DNA of 64,000 nt. Origin: Sva-07 sp963828415. GTDB lineage: Bacteria > Actinomycetota > Acidimicrobiia > Acidimicrobiales > Ilumatobacteraceae. The notes below the pieces were generated by a model that saw only the letters and a program-made list of their open reading frames with translations, did no database searches and was not told the origin of the DNA. Position 1 is the stretch's first letter; each line of letters opens with the position of its first letter. Below are positions 1-9,476 of the stretch, in pieces. Both the position numbers and the translations under genes were made by a program. Location: assembly GCA_963828415.1 (NCBI GenBank), contig CAWHEI010000015.1, positions 248,001-312,000 on the forward strand, written 5' to 3'.

Positions 1-38
1 GATGAGCCAGACCACCACATACGGTCGCTTCGCTCATC
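1..38. repeat. Dispersed palindromic repeat, GATGAGC family, copy 1
   Basis: GATGAGC at 1-7 and GCTCATC at 32-38 are inverted ends of a 38-bp unit whose interior (ACCACATACGGTCGCTTC) matches other copies at 10825, 10886, 10947, 23376, 23437, 50766 and 61007. The CGCAACCC that follows is shared with several copies. The window begins exactly at the repeat, so upstream context is unknown. Confidence 0.8.
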
Positions 39-59
39 GCAACCCGGGTGGGGTGGTGA

Positions 60-2234
60 ATGGAACGTTCGGTGGGCGCCGGTAAGACTTCGGGTGTGCG
101 GCGTGTCCATCGGTGGGGTCTCCTCGTCTCGGCAGTGTGCGCAGTGCTCGCCGCGACGGCCGTTGCGCCCGATCGTGCCGACGCGCAGAGCGCCGGCAAC
201 GGGCTGGAGGAGGCGTCGGTCAACTCGTTCGAGTTCGATCCGGGCCGGGGTGTCGTGCGGGCGACGATCGACATCGACCTGCGCAACGTGACCACCGACC
301 AGGTCGACGGCGACACCATCCGACGCTCGTTCTTCGACAGCTACTACGTGGCGGTGCCGCTCGGCGCCGAGAACATCGTCGCCACACGAAACGGCACCGT
401 GCTCGAGGGCACGCTGGTGTCCGACCCTGAGTTCCCGGCCTTCTCGACGTACCGATTCCCGCTCGGCACCCAGCTGTTCAGCGGACAGTCGACCAGCGTC
501 GAGGTCACCTACGACCATCTGGGTGCTCCACCACGCGATCCGGTGCCGTGGCGGGTCAACGAGGCCTACGCCGGATTCGTGGCGTTCGGAATCGGCGACG
601 AAGGCATGGTCACGCTGCGGATCTCGCAACCGTTCGGCTACGAGTTCGACGAGTTCACCGACCTGACGGGATTCGAGGTCGGCGAACCCGACCAGTTCGC
701 CACGGTCGTGCACACCCGCGCCGGGGCGAACGAGGACACTCGGATCACCGTCGGGTTGTCGAACGACGACCGGCTCATCACCACCCCGCTCGACGTCGAG
801 GGCGTCGACATCGACCTGCGCTCGTGGCCCGACGATCCCGAGTGGGCCGACTTCGCGAGCGCCAAGGTCGAAGCGGGCATCCCGGCGTTGGAAGAGCTGA
901 TCGGTACCCCGTGGCCGGTGGAGGGAAGCTTCGCTGTGCGCCAGACGGTCGAGCCGAGTCGGTCGGGCTATGCCGGATGGTTCGATGCGAAGAGCAGCGA
1001 GATCGCCGTCGGCGAGGCACTCGACGCCGACACGATCTACCACGAGCTGTCGCATGCGTGGGTCAACGGGCGCTTGACGAGCGAGCGCTGGTTCACCGAG
1101 GGCCTCCCCCAGGTGTACGCCGCGGAACTGGTACGTGGCGACGGCGACGAGCCGCGTACTCCCACAGCACCAGTCGCCGACGACCCAGCGGCACGCCCGC
1201 TCACCGAATGGACGGCCGCCGACGAGGAGCGATCGGTCGAGGAGTACGGCTATGCCACGTCGTTCTGGGTGGTCGATGCGCTCGTCGACGAGATCGGCTT
1301 CGATCGGACGCGCGATGTGGTCGCTGCCCTCGGCAGCAGTGCGAGCCCGTACGGCGCGACGAGCGACGTCGAGCGGCCGGAGCTCGATTGGAAGCGGGTG
1401 TACGACGTGCTGGTCGAGGTCGGTGGCTCCACCACGGCCGGCGAGGCATTCCGATCCCATGTGGTGAGCGCCGCGGACGCGCCGTTGATCGAGCAGCGAG
1501 ATCGCGCCGCCTCTGACGTGGTCGCCCTCGCAGAGCGCAGCGCCCCGTGGGACCTTCCCGTCGGCGTACGCAACCGTCTCGAACGCTGGGAGGCCGACGA
1601 CGTGACCGCAGCCATCGTCGATGCCGACACGGTGTTGGAGCAGCGCGCCGAGCTGGAGACGATCGAGGAAACCGTCGGCATCGACGAGCCCGAAGATGCC
1701 GATGTCGCCTACGCCGCAGCCCCGATGCGATCGACCGGCGGTGTCGACTTCAGCCGGGCGACGGCGATGCTCGATGAGGCGATCGCACTCGGCGAGCAGC
1801 TCGACGAGCTGCTCCAGGAGGTCGCCCTGGTCGCCGATCAGGCCGACGTGAACCCGCCCGCACTGTCCGACGTCGAGGGGGTCGACGACTTCGCCAGCGG
1901 GATCGCTGCGACCGAGGATCAGCTCGAAGCGACGGAGCGCATCATCGAAGTCGACGACGAACTCGATGCGGCGTCCGGCCTCCTGGTGTCGATCGGTCGA
2001 TGGGGCTCCGACATCGAAGGCGATCTCGATGCGGCTCGCGCTCAGGTCGAGGACGGCGACAGCGAGGCAGCGCTCGCAACGCTGGCTTCGGCCGAATCGC
2101 AGATCGACGATCTCGCTGCAGCCGGCAGAACGCGCCTCGGGATCGCGGGAGCGTTACTCATCGCCGCGTTGCTGCTGTTCGCGCTCGTCCGGTGGCGCCG
2201 GCGCCGTGCCCCACAGACGTGCGATACCACCTGA
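60..2234 (+). CDS. Membrane-anchored extracytoplasmic gluzincin (M1/M61-like) peptidase
   Basis: The 724-residue product has an Arg-rich N-terminus and a hydrophobic stretch (LLVSAVCAVLAATAVA), so it is probably secreted. HELSH at residues 328-332, followed 14 residues later by WFTEG, gives the HExxH...E zinc-binding arrangement of gluzincin peptidases; the wider fold resembles M1/M61 enzymes, but the spacing is shorter than the x18 of M1. The C-terminal third is helical and acidic. A single membrane segment (residues about 695-713, IAGALLIAALLLFALV) followed by Arg-rich residues anchors it with the peptidase outside. It stands alone and converges on the next gene. The substrate cannot be read from the sequence. 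The family placement is good; the exact peptidase family is less certain. Confidence 0.65.
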   Translation: MERSVGAGKTSGVRRVHRWGLLVSAVCAVLAATAVAPDRADAQSAGNGLEEASVNSFEFDPGRGVVRATIDIDLRNVTTDQVDGDTIRRSFFDSYYVAVPLGAENIVATRNGTVLEGTLVSDPEFPAFSTYRFPLGTQLFSGQSTSVEVTYDHLGAPPRDPVPWRVNEAYAGFVAFGIGDEGMVTLRISQPFGYEFDEFTDLTGFEVGEPDQFATVVHTRAGANEDTRITVGLSNDDRLITTPLDVEGVDIDLRSWPDDPEWADFASAKVEAGIPALEELIGTPWPVEGSFAVRQTVEPSRSGYAGWFDAKSSEIAVGEALDADTIYHELSHAWVNGRLTSERWFTEGLPQVYAAELVRGDGDEPRTPTAPVADDPAARPLTEWTAADEERSVEEYGYATSFWVVDALVDEIGFDRTRDVVAALGSSASPYGATSDVERPELDWKRVYDVLVEVGGSTTAGEAFRSHVVSAADAPLIEQRDRAASDVVALAERSAPWDLPVGVRNRLERWEADDVTAAIVDADTVLEQRAELETIEETVGIDEPEDADVAYAAAPMRSTGGVDFSRATAMLDEAIALGEQLDELLQEVALVADQADVNPPALSDVEGVDDFASGIAATEDQLEATERIIEVDDELDAASGLLVSIGRWGSDIEGDLDAARAQVEDGDSEAALATLASAESQIDDLAAAGRTRLGIAGALLIAALLLFALVRWRRRRAPQTCDTT

Positions 2235-2242
2235 GACCGATG

Positions 2243-2271
2243 CGTCACATCAGTCACGCCACGGTGTGACG
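2243..2271. terminator. Inverted repeat between convergent genes, candidate terminator
   Basis: CGTCACA (2243-2249) and TGTGACG (2265-2271) are perfect 7-bp arms with a 15-nt loop in the 42-bp gap between two convergent genes. There is no T-tract, so factor-independent termination is only a suggestion. Confidence 0.35.
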
Positions 2272-2276
2272 GCGGG

Positions 2277-3611
2277 TCAGGCGGACGTGACCGGCACCAA
2301 TCGTTCGGCGCCGCGCTCGATCTCCTTGTGGAGGTCGGTGCAGTAGGTGTTGAAGTCGACCTGCATGCGATGGCGGGGGCTGTCGTAGAAGTGGCCGAGG
2401 TGGACCTTCTCGTCGGCGGCCGTGATCTCGTGCATCTCGCTCGCGGACGGGAACGCATAGCTCCCCGAGATCGCTGCGGCGACGAGCTTCGACTGCTGTT
2501 CGGCGAAATTGACCAGCGTCGGCAGCGGCTGGGCGAGGCCCAGGAAGAACAGGTTCTCGAAGCCCGGCTTCACCATCCGCTTGAACAGCGGGAACGTGTT
2601 GTCCTTCGGGGTCAAGTCGGGCTGGCGGAAGAACGGGAACGTCACGTTGTAGCCAGTCGCCCACACGATGGCGTCGACCTGCTCGCGTGAGCCGTCGGTG
2701 AACACCACGCCGTCACCGTCGAGGCGGTCGATCGCACCCTTCGGCGTGATGTCGCCGCAGCCGACCCGCGTGAGGAACTCGCCGGACACCGATGGGTGAG
2801 CGTCGAGCGGACGGTGATCGGGCTTGGGGAGGCCGTAGTCCTCCATGTTGCCGACGGTCTTGCGGATCTTCTTGCGCGCCAGCGCCCGGCCGACCTTCGC
2901 CGGCATCCACGGCGGCAGCGACGCCTTGTCGGCCGGCTTGCCGTCGAAGTACTTCGGCAGCACCCACACTCCGTGGCGCATCGAGATGAAGAGCTGCTCG
3001 GCGACCGGGCGTTGCGACAGCTCGGAGGAGATGTCCATGGCCGAGTTCCCGGCGCCGACGACCAGCACCCGCTTGCCCCGGAAGTCGTACGGCTCGAACG
3101 GGTCGCGGTAGTGGTGCGAGTGCACCTGGTAACCGTCGAACGTTCCCTGATAGGTGGGCGTGCGGGCGTCCCAATGATGGCCGTTGCCGACCACCAGATT
3201 GTCGTACTCACGTGACTCGCCGGTCGACAGCGTCACCTTCCAACGGCGGTCGTCGAGACGTTCGCAGTCGGTGACCGCTGTGTTGAATGTGATCGTCTCG
3301 CGCAGGCCGAAGTGGTCGACATAGTCGTGGAAGTACTGCAGGATCTGGCTGTGGTGCGGGAAGTCGGGCCAGTCGCTCGGCACCGGGTAGTCCTCGAAGG
3401 CCAGGCGCCACTTCGAGGTGTCGATGTGCAGGCTCTGGTAACACGACGACATCCCGTTCGGGTTGCCGAAGTACCAGTTGCCGCCGATGTCGTCCGACAT
3501 CTCGAAGCAGTCGTAGGCCAGCCCAGCATCCTTCAGGCGCTTGGCCATCGTGAAGCCGGAACACCCGGCACCGATGATGCACGTCCGCGGCGCCTGTTCC
3601 GATGTCGACAT
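2277..3611 (-). CDS. Flavin-containing monooxygenase (FMO family)
   Basis: A 444-residue two-dinucleotide-binding flavoprotein. The FAD Rossmann motif GAGCSG is near residue 14, an FMO-like stretch YQVHSHHYRDP follows the first third, and the NADPH motif GAGNSAMD comes in the middle. IVWATGYNVTFPF is the ATGY motif typical of FMO and BVMO enzymes. It would oxygenate a soft nucleophile or ketone using NADPH and O2 in the cytoplasm; the substrate is unknown. GGGAGG lies about 7 nt before the ATG, supporting the start. No pathway partners flank it. Confidence 0.8.
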   Translation of the reverse strand: MSTSEQAPRTCIIGAGCSGFTMAKRLKDAGLAYDCFEMSDDIGGNWYFGNPNGMSSCYQSLHIDTSKWRLAFEDYPVPSDWPDFPHHSQILQYFHDYVDHFGLRETITFNTAVTDCERLDDRRWKVTLSTGESREYDNLVVGNGHHWDARTPTYQGTFDGYQVHSHHYRDPFEPYDFRGKRVLVVGAGNSAMDISSELSQRPVAEQLFISMRHGVWVLPKYFDGKPADKASLPPWMPAKVGRALARKKIRKTVGNMEDYGLPKPDHRPLDAHPSVSGEFLTRVGCGDITPKGAIDRLDGDGVVFTDGSREQVDAIVWATGYNVTFPFFRQPDLTPKDNTFPLFKRMVKPGFENLFFLGLAQPLPTLVNFAEQQSKLVAAAISGSYAFPSASEMHEITAADEKVHLGHFYDSPRHRMQVDFNTYCTDLHKEIERGAERLVPVTSA

Positions 3612-3669
3612 GTCGTCCCTCCCGTCGGACGAGGCGCGGAGCCCGCGCCTCGTCCGGAGAGACTAGCGA

Positions 3670-4191
3670 TCAGCCCTCGGCGGTCTCGAAGGCCTTGTCG
3701 AGGTCGCCGTCGGTGTCCTCGACGTTGTCGACGACGACCGTGTTGACGGCATTCGTGAGCAGCGCGCCGACATCGGTTCCCTTGGGATTCACCGCCACGA
3801 CCACGAGGCCGTACTGACCGGTCTCGAGCAGGTCGCTCATCTTGCGGACCTCGTCCTTGGGGATGTTGTGCCAGAAGTGACCGACCAGACCGCCGGCGCC
3901 GGCGTAGATCGCCGTGTTGGCCACGAGCGGGCCGAGGAACACGATGCCGAGGGGTGCGGCGACGACGGTGAGCGCGGCGCCGAGGATGCCACCACCCCAG
4001 GCCAGGTGCTTGGCGGTGCTGTCGTGGCGGTCGATCTTCAGCTTGCCGTCGGCGCCCTTGGTGACCATCGAGATGGCGATGTGGTCGAGCTGGCCATCGG
4101 ACTTGACGCTGCGTAGCGCGTCGTAGTCGAGTTCGGCGTTGGCCTCGTTGGTGTACGTGGCGACGGCGATCGTGGTGGGCTTGTCGGACAT
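3670..4191 (-). CDS. DUF1269 family membrane-associated protein
   Basis: The 173-residue product begins MSDKPTTIAVATYTNEANAE. An AAGGAG ribosome site 6 nt upstream decides this ATG over in-frame upstream codons. A Gly/Ala-rich hydrophobic centre (HLAWGGGILGAALTVVAAPLGIVFLG and the following stretch) would span or dip into the membrane, flanked by soluble alpha/beta regions, as in the DUF1269 family. The function of that family is not established. It lies 58 bp downstream of the FMO gene on the same strand and 102 bp from the transporter gene. Confidence 0.7.
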   Translation of the reverse strand: MSDKPTTIAVATYTNEANAELDYDALRSVKSDGQLDHIAISMVTKGADGKLKIDRHDSTAKHLAWGGGILGAALTVVAAPLGIVFLGPLVANTAIYAGAGGLVGHFWHNIPKDEVRKMSDLLETGQYGLVVVAVNPKGTDVGALLTNAVNTVVVDNVEDTDGDLDKAFETAEG

Positions 4192-4293
4192 GCTTGCTCC
4201 TTGCTCGATGGCGACCCAGGAGCGGGTCGATGAGCACACGGTACGAACAGCCGCAGCGGGCGACATCGCCCACTGTGGGTGATCGGCGCGAGG

Positions 4294-7200
4294 TCAGCCT
4301 CCTCGGATGGCGGTGATCGTTGCGTCGATCGTCGCCTGGTCGATGCCGCAGTCGAGGCCCGCCTGCACCACCGGGGCGGCTGCCGCGTCGTCGCCGGCGA
4401 GCACGGCACCTGCATCGACGTTGTCGATGCCACCCTCGACCGACTCGATGGCACAGTTCGCCTGGTTCGGCGGTACGCCCTGGGCGATGAGGTTGTCGAA
4501 GACGATGCCACCGACCGCCGACGTCGGACGCTCGGTGCCGAAGTCGTTCGGATCGATCTTCGGACCCTCCGGCACCGTGTCACCCGGCACCGTGGACGGC
4601 GGCACCGTCGACGTGGTGGTCGTCGTGGTCGTGGTGGTCGTCGGCAACGCGGTGGCCTCGTAGGAGATCTCGCTCGCCTCACCGGTACTGGTGTCGGCGG
4701 TCGCGTACACGGCGACGCCGGCCGCGGCGAACCCGACGGCCCCGACGACCGCTCCCACGGTCTGCGGGCCCGGGATCGGAGCGGCCAGGCGGACCGAGCC
4801 CAGCGGATCGGCACCTTGCGACTGCGTACCGAGCCAACCCTTCTCGTCGACCCACACCGACAGCGGCGGCATCACCACGAGCGCAGCAAGCAGGGCGATC
4901 GCCACATTGAGCGTGACGATCAGGCCGAAGTCACGCAGCAACGGCAGCGCCGATCCGATCAACACGGCGAAGCCGCAGATCGTCGTGACCGCCGAGGTGA
5001 AGAACGCTCGACCGGTTCGACTGGCCGCGGTGTCGGACGCCTCTCTCGGCGCGAGCCCACGCTGGCGTTCCTCCAGATACCGACCGAGGATCAGCACCGA
5101 GAACTCGGCGCAGCTCGCGATCACCAGCGGGCCGCTGACGGTGGTCAGTGGGCTGAGCGTGAAGCCCAGCAGCCCGACCACCAGCGACGACACGCCGACG
5201 GCCAGCAGCACGGGCACCAGCGCCAGCAGCGTGCGGGTCAGGCTGCGGAATCGCAACACCAGGAACAACCCGGCGAGGCTCAGTGCCAGATAGGTGAGGT
5301 TGGCCCGGTTGGCCGACAGGTTCTCGAGCAGACCGATGCCCACCGTTGCGAGGCCGGCAGGCGTCGCTCGCACGGGATCCTGACCCTCGGGCAGGTCGAC
5401 CAGCAGAATGCTGTCTGCCGGCAGATCGAGGGCGTCGATTCGCGACTGCAGGTCGGCTTCGAGTTCCTCGACCAGGACGGCTCGATCGTCGAGGCTCGCC
5501 GGGGCGAGTCGAAGGTTGAGCTGTGTCGCCGTCGGGTCGTCCTTCGACCGCAGCAACGCCTTGGCGATGTCGTCGGGCATCATCGGATCGGGCCCGTCGA
5601 CGCCGGGAATCCCGTACACCGAAGCGAGGACGTCGTCGCTCGTCGGCGAGATCGGCGTCGCATCGTCGATCATGATGATCTTGCCCATCGTGTTGACCAT
5701 GCTCGAACTCGACACGACTTCGTCGCGTGCCTCGGCGTCGAGCGTGAAGTCCCAGATGAGGTCGATGACTTCCTGGTCGTAGATGTTGTTGGCGGCAACG
5801 AGGATGCCGAGCGTCGAAGAGAACCCGGTCTCGTCCTCGAGTTTCTCGATGTCCTTCACGACCTGGCTGTCCTGGTCGATCCATTTGATGGGATCGGACT
5901 CGATCTGGGCCCGACCCTCGGCCAGCACGCCGCCGATGAACAACACGCCAGCGAGAATCACCAGCGGGAGGCCATAGCGGGTGGGCAGGCCACCGAGCTT
6001 CACCACGATGCGCTCGACCATCGATGGAGGTCGAACTTCGGTGGGCTTGGTCCATTCCCGGATGCCGAGCGCCGACGCGGTGATGACGATGCCGACGATG
6101 ACGAGCACCGTGATGCCGATCGCCAGCAGGATGCCGAAGTCGCGGATCATCGGCACCTTCGAGATGCGCAATGCGAGGAACGCCACCACACCGGTGAGCG
6201 TCGCGGCGAACAGCGGCGGCGCCAGGTTGGCGAGCGTCTCGGCGATCGGGTGGTCCTCCTTGTCGAGCACCACCTCTTCCTCGACGCGGTTGTGAACCTG
6301 GATGGCGAAGTCGATGCCGACACCGATCAGGATCGGCAGACCGGAGATCGTCACCAGTGACAGGTCGATGCCGATGATGCCCAGGATCGAGAACGCCCAC
6401 AGCACGCCGACGAGGACCGACAGCAGGGGGAGCAGACGCCAGCGGACCCGGAACATGATGGCGAGCACGACCGCCATCAACCCGAGCGCAGCTGCGCCGA
6501 GCGTGAGCATGCCGCCCTTCAGATAGTCGTTGATCTCGGCGAGATACACCGGCGAACCGGTGACGGTGAGGTCGAACCCCTCGAACGTGGCGCCGTCGAG
6601 CACCTCGACCACCTGCTTGGTGGCGGCGGTCTGCTCGTCGAGCGTGGCGTTGCCGGTGAGCACGACGCCGCCCACGGCGGTGCCGTTGATGGCACCGCCC
6701 TCGACGTTCGGGAACGTACCCTGCAGCGACTTGCGGACCCGGAGGTCGGTGACCGCCGGCGCCGTGACCGTCGTCCCATCGGCAGTGAAGCCACCGTTGT
6801 CGTAGATCAGCAGCTGGTTGTACGCCGGTTCGCCGATCACCCGCTGTTCTTCGGGGATCGCTCCCAGACGGGCGAGCGACACCGTGACGTCGGCCTGGCG
6901 GGCGGCGGCCCCCGCTTCGTCGCGTGACAGCGCCGAGAGCAACGCCTTGGAGCCGACCGACGAGGCACCGCCGGACAACAGATTTGCACTGAACTGCAGC
7001 GACGTCAGCGGCGTGACGATCGCGTACGCGCCGTCGACGCTGTGGAGCTCCTCGGTGATCCGTTCGAGTTCGGCGAGGTTCGCCCCCTCGTAGAGCTTGC
7101 TGACGTCGGAGCCATCGTTCGATGAGAACAGCAGGATCACGGTCTCGCCGCCGAAGTCGTCCTGGAACGCCACATTGTCGATGGCGATCTGCGAGTCGGG

Positions 7201-7350
7201 GTTCAGATAGCTGTCCTGGCCGGTCGCGAACTCGACGTTGCGGCCGCCGAGACCGAGAACGACCGTGATCAGGACCACGGCGGCCACGACGACCTTCCAG
7301 TGCTTACCGAGCGCTACGCCGAGCCAGCGCCAGAACGATTCCATCCGCAT
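4294..7350 (-). CDS. MMPL/RND-type (HAE3-like) membrane transporter with C-terminal extracytoplasmic extension
   Basis: This 1018-residue protein has the duplicated RND plan: one N-terminal helix, a large extracytoplasmic domain, a five-helix block with a sterol-sensing-like pattern, then a repeat of the same. Typical members export lipids or hydrophobic compounds using the proton gradient. After the twelfth helix it continues about 130 residues: a further hydrophobic segment, a run of ten threonines, a Pro/Val/Gly-rich linker, and a small domain with two cysteines (QANCAIES, GLDCGIDQ). That tail is not part of the usual family. GGGAGG precedes the ATG. It is divergent from the FAD dehydrogenase gene across 86 bp. 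Confidence 0.8.
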   Translation of the reverse strand: MRMESFWRWLGVALGKHWKVVVAAVVLITVVLGLGGRNVEFATGQDSYLNPDSQIAIDNVAFQDDFGGETVILLFSSNDGSDVSKLYEGANLAELERITEELHSVDGAYAIVTPLTSLQFSANLLSGGASSVGSKALLSALSRDEAGAAARQADVTVSLARLGAIPEEQRVIGEPAYNQLLIYDNGGFTADGTTVTAPAVTDLRVRKSLQGTFPNVEGGAINGTAVGGVVLTGNATLDEQTAATKQVVEVLDGATFEGFDLTVTGSPVYLAEINDYLKGGMLTLGAAALGLMAVVLAIMFRVRWRLLPLLSVLVGVLWAFSILGIIGIDLSLVTISGLPILIGVGIDFAIQVHNRVEEEVVLDKEDHPIAETLANLAPPLFAATLTGVVAFLALRISKVPMIRDFGILLAIGITVLVIVGIVITASALGIREWTKPTEVRPPSMVERIVVKLGGLPTRYGLPLVILAGVLFIGGVLAEGRAQIESDPIKWIDQDSQVVKDIEKLEDETGFSSTLGILVAANNIYDQEVIDLIWDFTLDAEARDEVVSSSSMVNTMGKIIMIDDATPISPTSDDVLASVYGIPGVDGPDPMMPDDIAKALLRSKDDPTATQLNLRLAPASLDDRAVLVEELEADLQSRIDALDLPADSILLVDLPEGQDPVRATPAGLATVGIGLLENLSANRANLTYLALSLAGLFLVLRFRSLTRTLLALVPVLLAVGVSSLVVGLLGFTLSPLTTVSGPLVIASCAEFSVLILGRYLEERQRGLAPREASDTAASRTGRAFFTSAVTTICGFAVLIGSALPLLRDFGLIVTLNVAIALLAALVVMPPLSVWVDEKGWLGTQSQGADPLGSVRLAAPIPGPQTVGAVVGAVGFAAAGVAVYATADTSTGEASEISYEATALPTTTTTTTTTTSTVPPSTVPGDTVPEGPKIDPNDFGTERPTSAVGGIVFDNLIAQGVPPNQANCAIESVEGGIDNVDAGAVLAGDDAAAAPVVQAGLDCGIDQATIDATITAIRGG

Positions 7351-7436
7351 GATCCCTCCCCCTGAGTTGTGCTCCGATCGTAGACCTCCGGCCGGGTCAG
7401 CGACCCAAACTCACCGGGCCGTGCAACACTTCGGCC

Positions 7437-8831
7437 GTGGCCAGTGTCGAGATCGTGAGCGCATTGTCGGCGATCGTCGGCGGCGAGCACGTACTCGTGG
7501 ACCCCGATCAACGCGGGAGCTACGAGACCGATTGGACGGGGCGCTACACCGGCGCGTGTGCCGCCGTCGTGCGACCCGCGACCAACGATCAGGTCGCCGC
7601 AGTGCTGAGTGCGTGCTCCGACATCGGTGTCGCTGTGGTCACCCAGGCGGGCAACACCGGGTTGGTGGGCGGTGGCGTCCCACGACCTGACGACGCCGAG
7701 CACCGTCCGACGATCGTGCTGTCGATGCGACGCTTCGATGCCATCTCCGAGCCCGACGCGTCGTCGATGCAGATCACCTGCGGCGCTGGGGTCACCCTGG
7801 CCGACTGGCGACGGGCGGCCCATGCGGGAGGTCTCGACACCCCGATCGACTTCGCGGCGCGCGATACGGCCACGGTCGGCGGAGCGATCGCCACGAACGC
7901 CGGCGGTTCGCGAGTCGTGCGATTCGGCACCATGCGCCAACAGCTCGTCGGCGTCGAAGCGGTGCTCGCCGACGGCAGCGTCGTCGGGTCGCTCGCCGGA
8001 CTGGCGAAGGAGACGGTCGGTCTCCACTGGCCGTCACTGCTCGCCGGCTCCGAGGGCACACTCGCTGTCGTCACCGCCGCACGCCTGCGCCTCGTTCCCC
8101 ACTTCGATCAGGTCACGACCGCGTTGGTCGCGTTCGACGATCTCGACGCAGCGTTGGCGCTGCTCGCCACGGCCCGACGACGGCTACGGTCGCTCGACTC
8201 GATCGAGATCATCTGGCCCGAGGCGCTCGACCTGGTGACTGCCCACCTCGGGACCACGGCGCCGATCGATCTCCCGACCGGAGGCGTCGCCGTCGTGATC
8301 GAGTGCGCCGACCACACCGACCCCTCGACCGACCTGCTCGAGGTGCTCGCCGACGTCGATGGTGTCGCCGCGACGGCGATCGCCACCGACGGCCCCCGCC
8401 GCCAGCACCTGCTGTCATTCCGCGACCGCATCACCGAGGCGATCGCCGCCGCGGCCACCGCCGCGAGCACACCGACCTACAAGCTCGACGTCGCCGTTCC
8501 CGTCGCGTCGATCGATCTGGTCCTCGACGTGGCGCGGACTGCCGCCCACCGCCAGCGAGCGCTTCTGATCCCGTTCGGACATCTCGCCGAGGGGAACCTG
8601 CACCTCAACTTCCTCGACTCGTCAGCGCCCAACGCACTCGCGGAGGCGGTGTTGCCCGTGGTCGCCGCGCTCGGCGGCACGATCTCGGCCGAGCACGGCA
8701 TCGGCATCGCCAAGACGCCGTGGCTCCATCTCGTGCGCAACGCCGGCGAACTCGCGGCGATGGCGTCGATCAAACGGGCCCTCGACCCGCTCGACATCTT
8801 GAATCCCGGCGTGCTCCAGCCGCTGCGGTGA
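7437..8831 (+). CDS. FAD-linked oxidase, GlcD / D-lactate dehydrogenase family
   Basis: The 464-residue product starts at GTG. The N-terminal FAD_binding_4 (PCMH) domain shows QAGNTGLVGGGVP and TVGGAIATNAGGSRVVRFG; the C-terminal FAD-oxidase_C domain ends in ISAEHGIGIAKTPWL, the usual substrate and metal-site signature. Family members oxidise 2-hydroxy acids such as D-lactate, glycolate or D-2-hydroxyglutarate. No GlcE/GlcF partner genes are adjacent, so this is the stand-alone type and the substrate is undetermined. The GTG start has little Shine-Dalgarno support. Confidence 0.8.
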   Translation: MASVEIVSALSAIVGGEHVLVDPDQRGSYETDWTGRYTGACAAVVRPATNDQVAAVLSACSDIGVAVVTQAGNTGLVGGGVPRPDDAEHRPTIVLSMRRFDAISEPDASSMQITCGAGVTLADWRRAAHAGGLDTPIDFAARDTATVGGAIATNAGGSRVVRFGTMRQQLVGVEAVLADGSVVGSLAGLAKETVGLHWPSLLAGSEGTLAVVTAARLRLVPHFDQVTTALVAFDDLDAALALLATARRRLRSLDSIEIIWPEALDLVTAHLGTTAPIDLPTGGVAVVIECADHTDPSTDLLEVLADVDGVAATAIATDGPRRQHLLSFRDRITEAIAAAATAASTPTYKLDVAVPVASIDLVLDVARTAAHRQRALLIPFGHLAEGNLHLNFLDSSAPNALAEAVLPVVAALGGTISAEHGIGIAKTPWLHLVRNAGELAAMASIKRALDPLDILNPGVLQPLR

Positions 8832-8855
8832 GCGGATGTCGCCGCCCGCAGGCGC

Positions 8856-9443
8856 TCAGGTGCCGTAGCCGAAACCGAGGTCGGGGGCACCGAGCAACGG
8901 GCGATAGTCGATGTCGTGCTCGGCCGCCATCGCCGCGCACGTGCCGCCGCGGTCGACGATCACCGTCATCCACACCGGGATCGCCCCGAATGCTGCGATC
9001 TGCTCGGCCGCTTCGATCAACGACGTGCCGCGCGTCGTGGTGTCCTCGGTGACGAGTACCCGGTCGCCGGGACGCAGCGCGCCGGCGATGCGGCCGGTGA
9101 TCCCACCCTGCTTCGGTTCCTTGCGCACGCTGAAGCTGCGCATGTGATGGCCTCGTGTGGCAGCGACTGCGGCCACGCCATAGGCGACCGGATCGCCACC
9201 CATCGTCAAGCCGCCGATCGCATCGATCTGGTCGATGACGTCACCGAACACCTCGAACACCGCATCGGCCACGGCGACGATTCCGTCGGGCAGGCAGGCG
9301 GTCTGCTTCGTGTCGAGGAACCAGGTGCTCGTGGCACCGGACTTCAGCGTGAACTCGCCGTGCTTGACCGAGTGCTCCATCACGTGCGCCCGCAGGATCT
9401 CGAGCGTCGGAGACAGCGGGCGGGGCGTCGGCGCGTCGTTCAT
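8856..9443 (-). CDS. pyrE: Orotate phosphoribosyltransferase
   Basis: A 195-residue type I phosphoribosyltransferase. FSVRKEPKQGG matches the PyrE catalytic loop VRKEAKxHG, and RVLVTEDTTTRGTSLIEA is the PRPP-binding motif. LKSGATSTWFLDTK near the N-terminus resembles the orotate-binding LxSG segment. It would join orotate and PRPP to form OMP in pyrimidine synthesis. No other pyr gene is in the window. TACCGT at 9452-9457 lies 8 nt upstream of the ATG without a Shine-Dalgarno, suggesting a leaderless transcript, although the upstream thioesterase gene is only 33 bp away on the same strand. Confidence 0.85.
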   Translation of the reverse strand: MNDAPTPRPLSPTLEILRAHVMEHSVKHGEFTLKSGATSTWFLDTKQTACLPDGIVAVADAVFEVFGDVIDQIDAIGGLTMGGDPVAYGVAAVAATRGHHMRSFSVRKEPKQGGITGRIAGALRPGDRVLVTEDTTTRGTSLIEAAEQIAAFGAIPVWMTVIVDRGGTCAAMAAEHDIDYRPLLGAPDLGFGYGT

Positions 9444-9476
9444 CCGGGCCGACGGTAGCGGGCCACCGGCTGTGGT

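Noticed and set aside
4580..4650. Short-sequence repeat (GTGGTC-rich) as an independent element
   Set aside because: It is the coding sequence of the threonine/valine linker of the MMPL protein, not an intergenic repeat.
4279..6360. Long open frame (about 690 codons) antisense to the MMPL transporter
   Set aside because: Its product is Arg/Gln/His-rich low-complexity sequence typical of the opposite strand of GC-rich genes; the transporter has clear helices and family structure.
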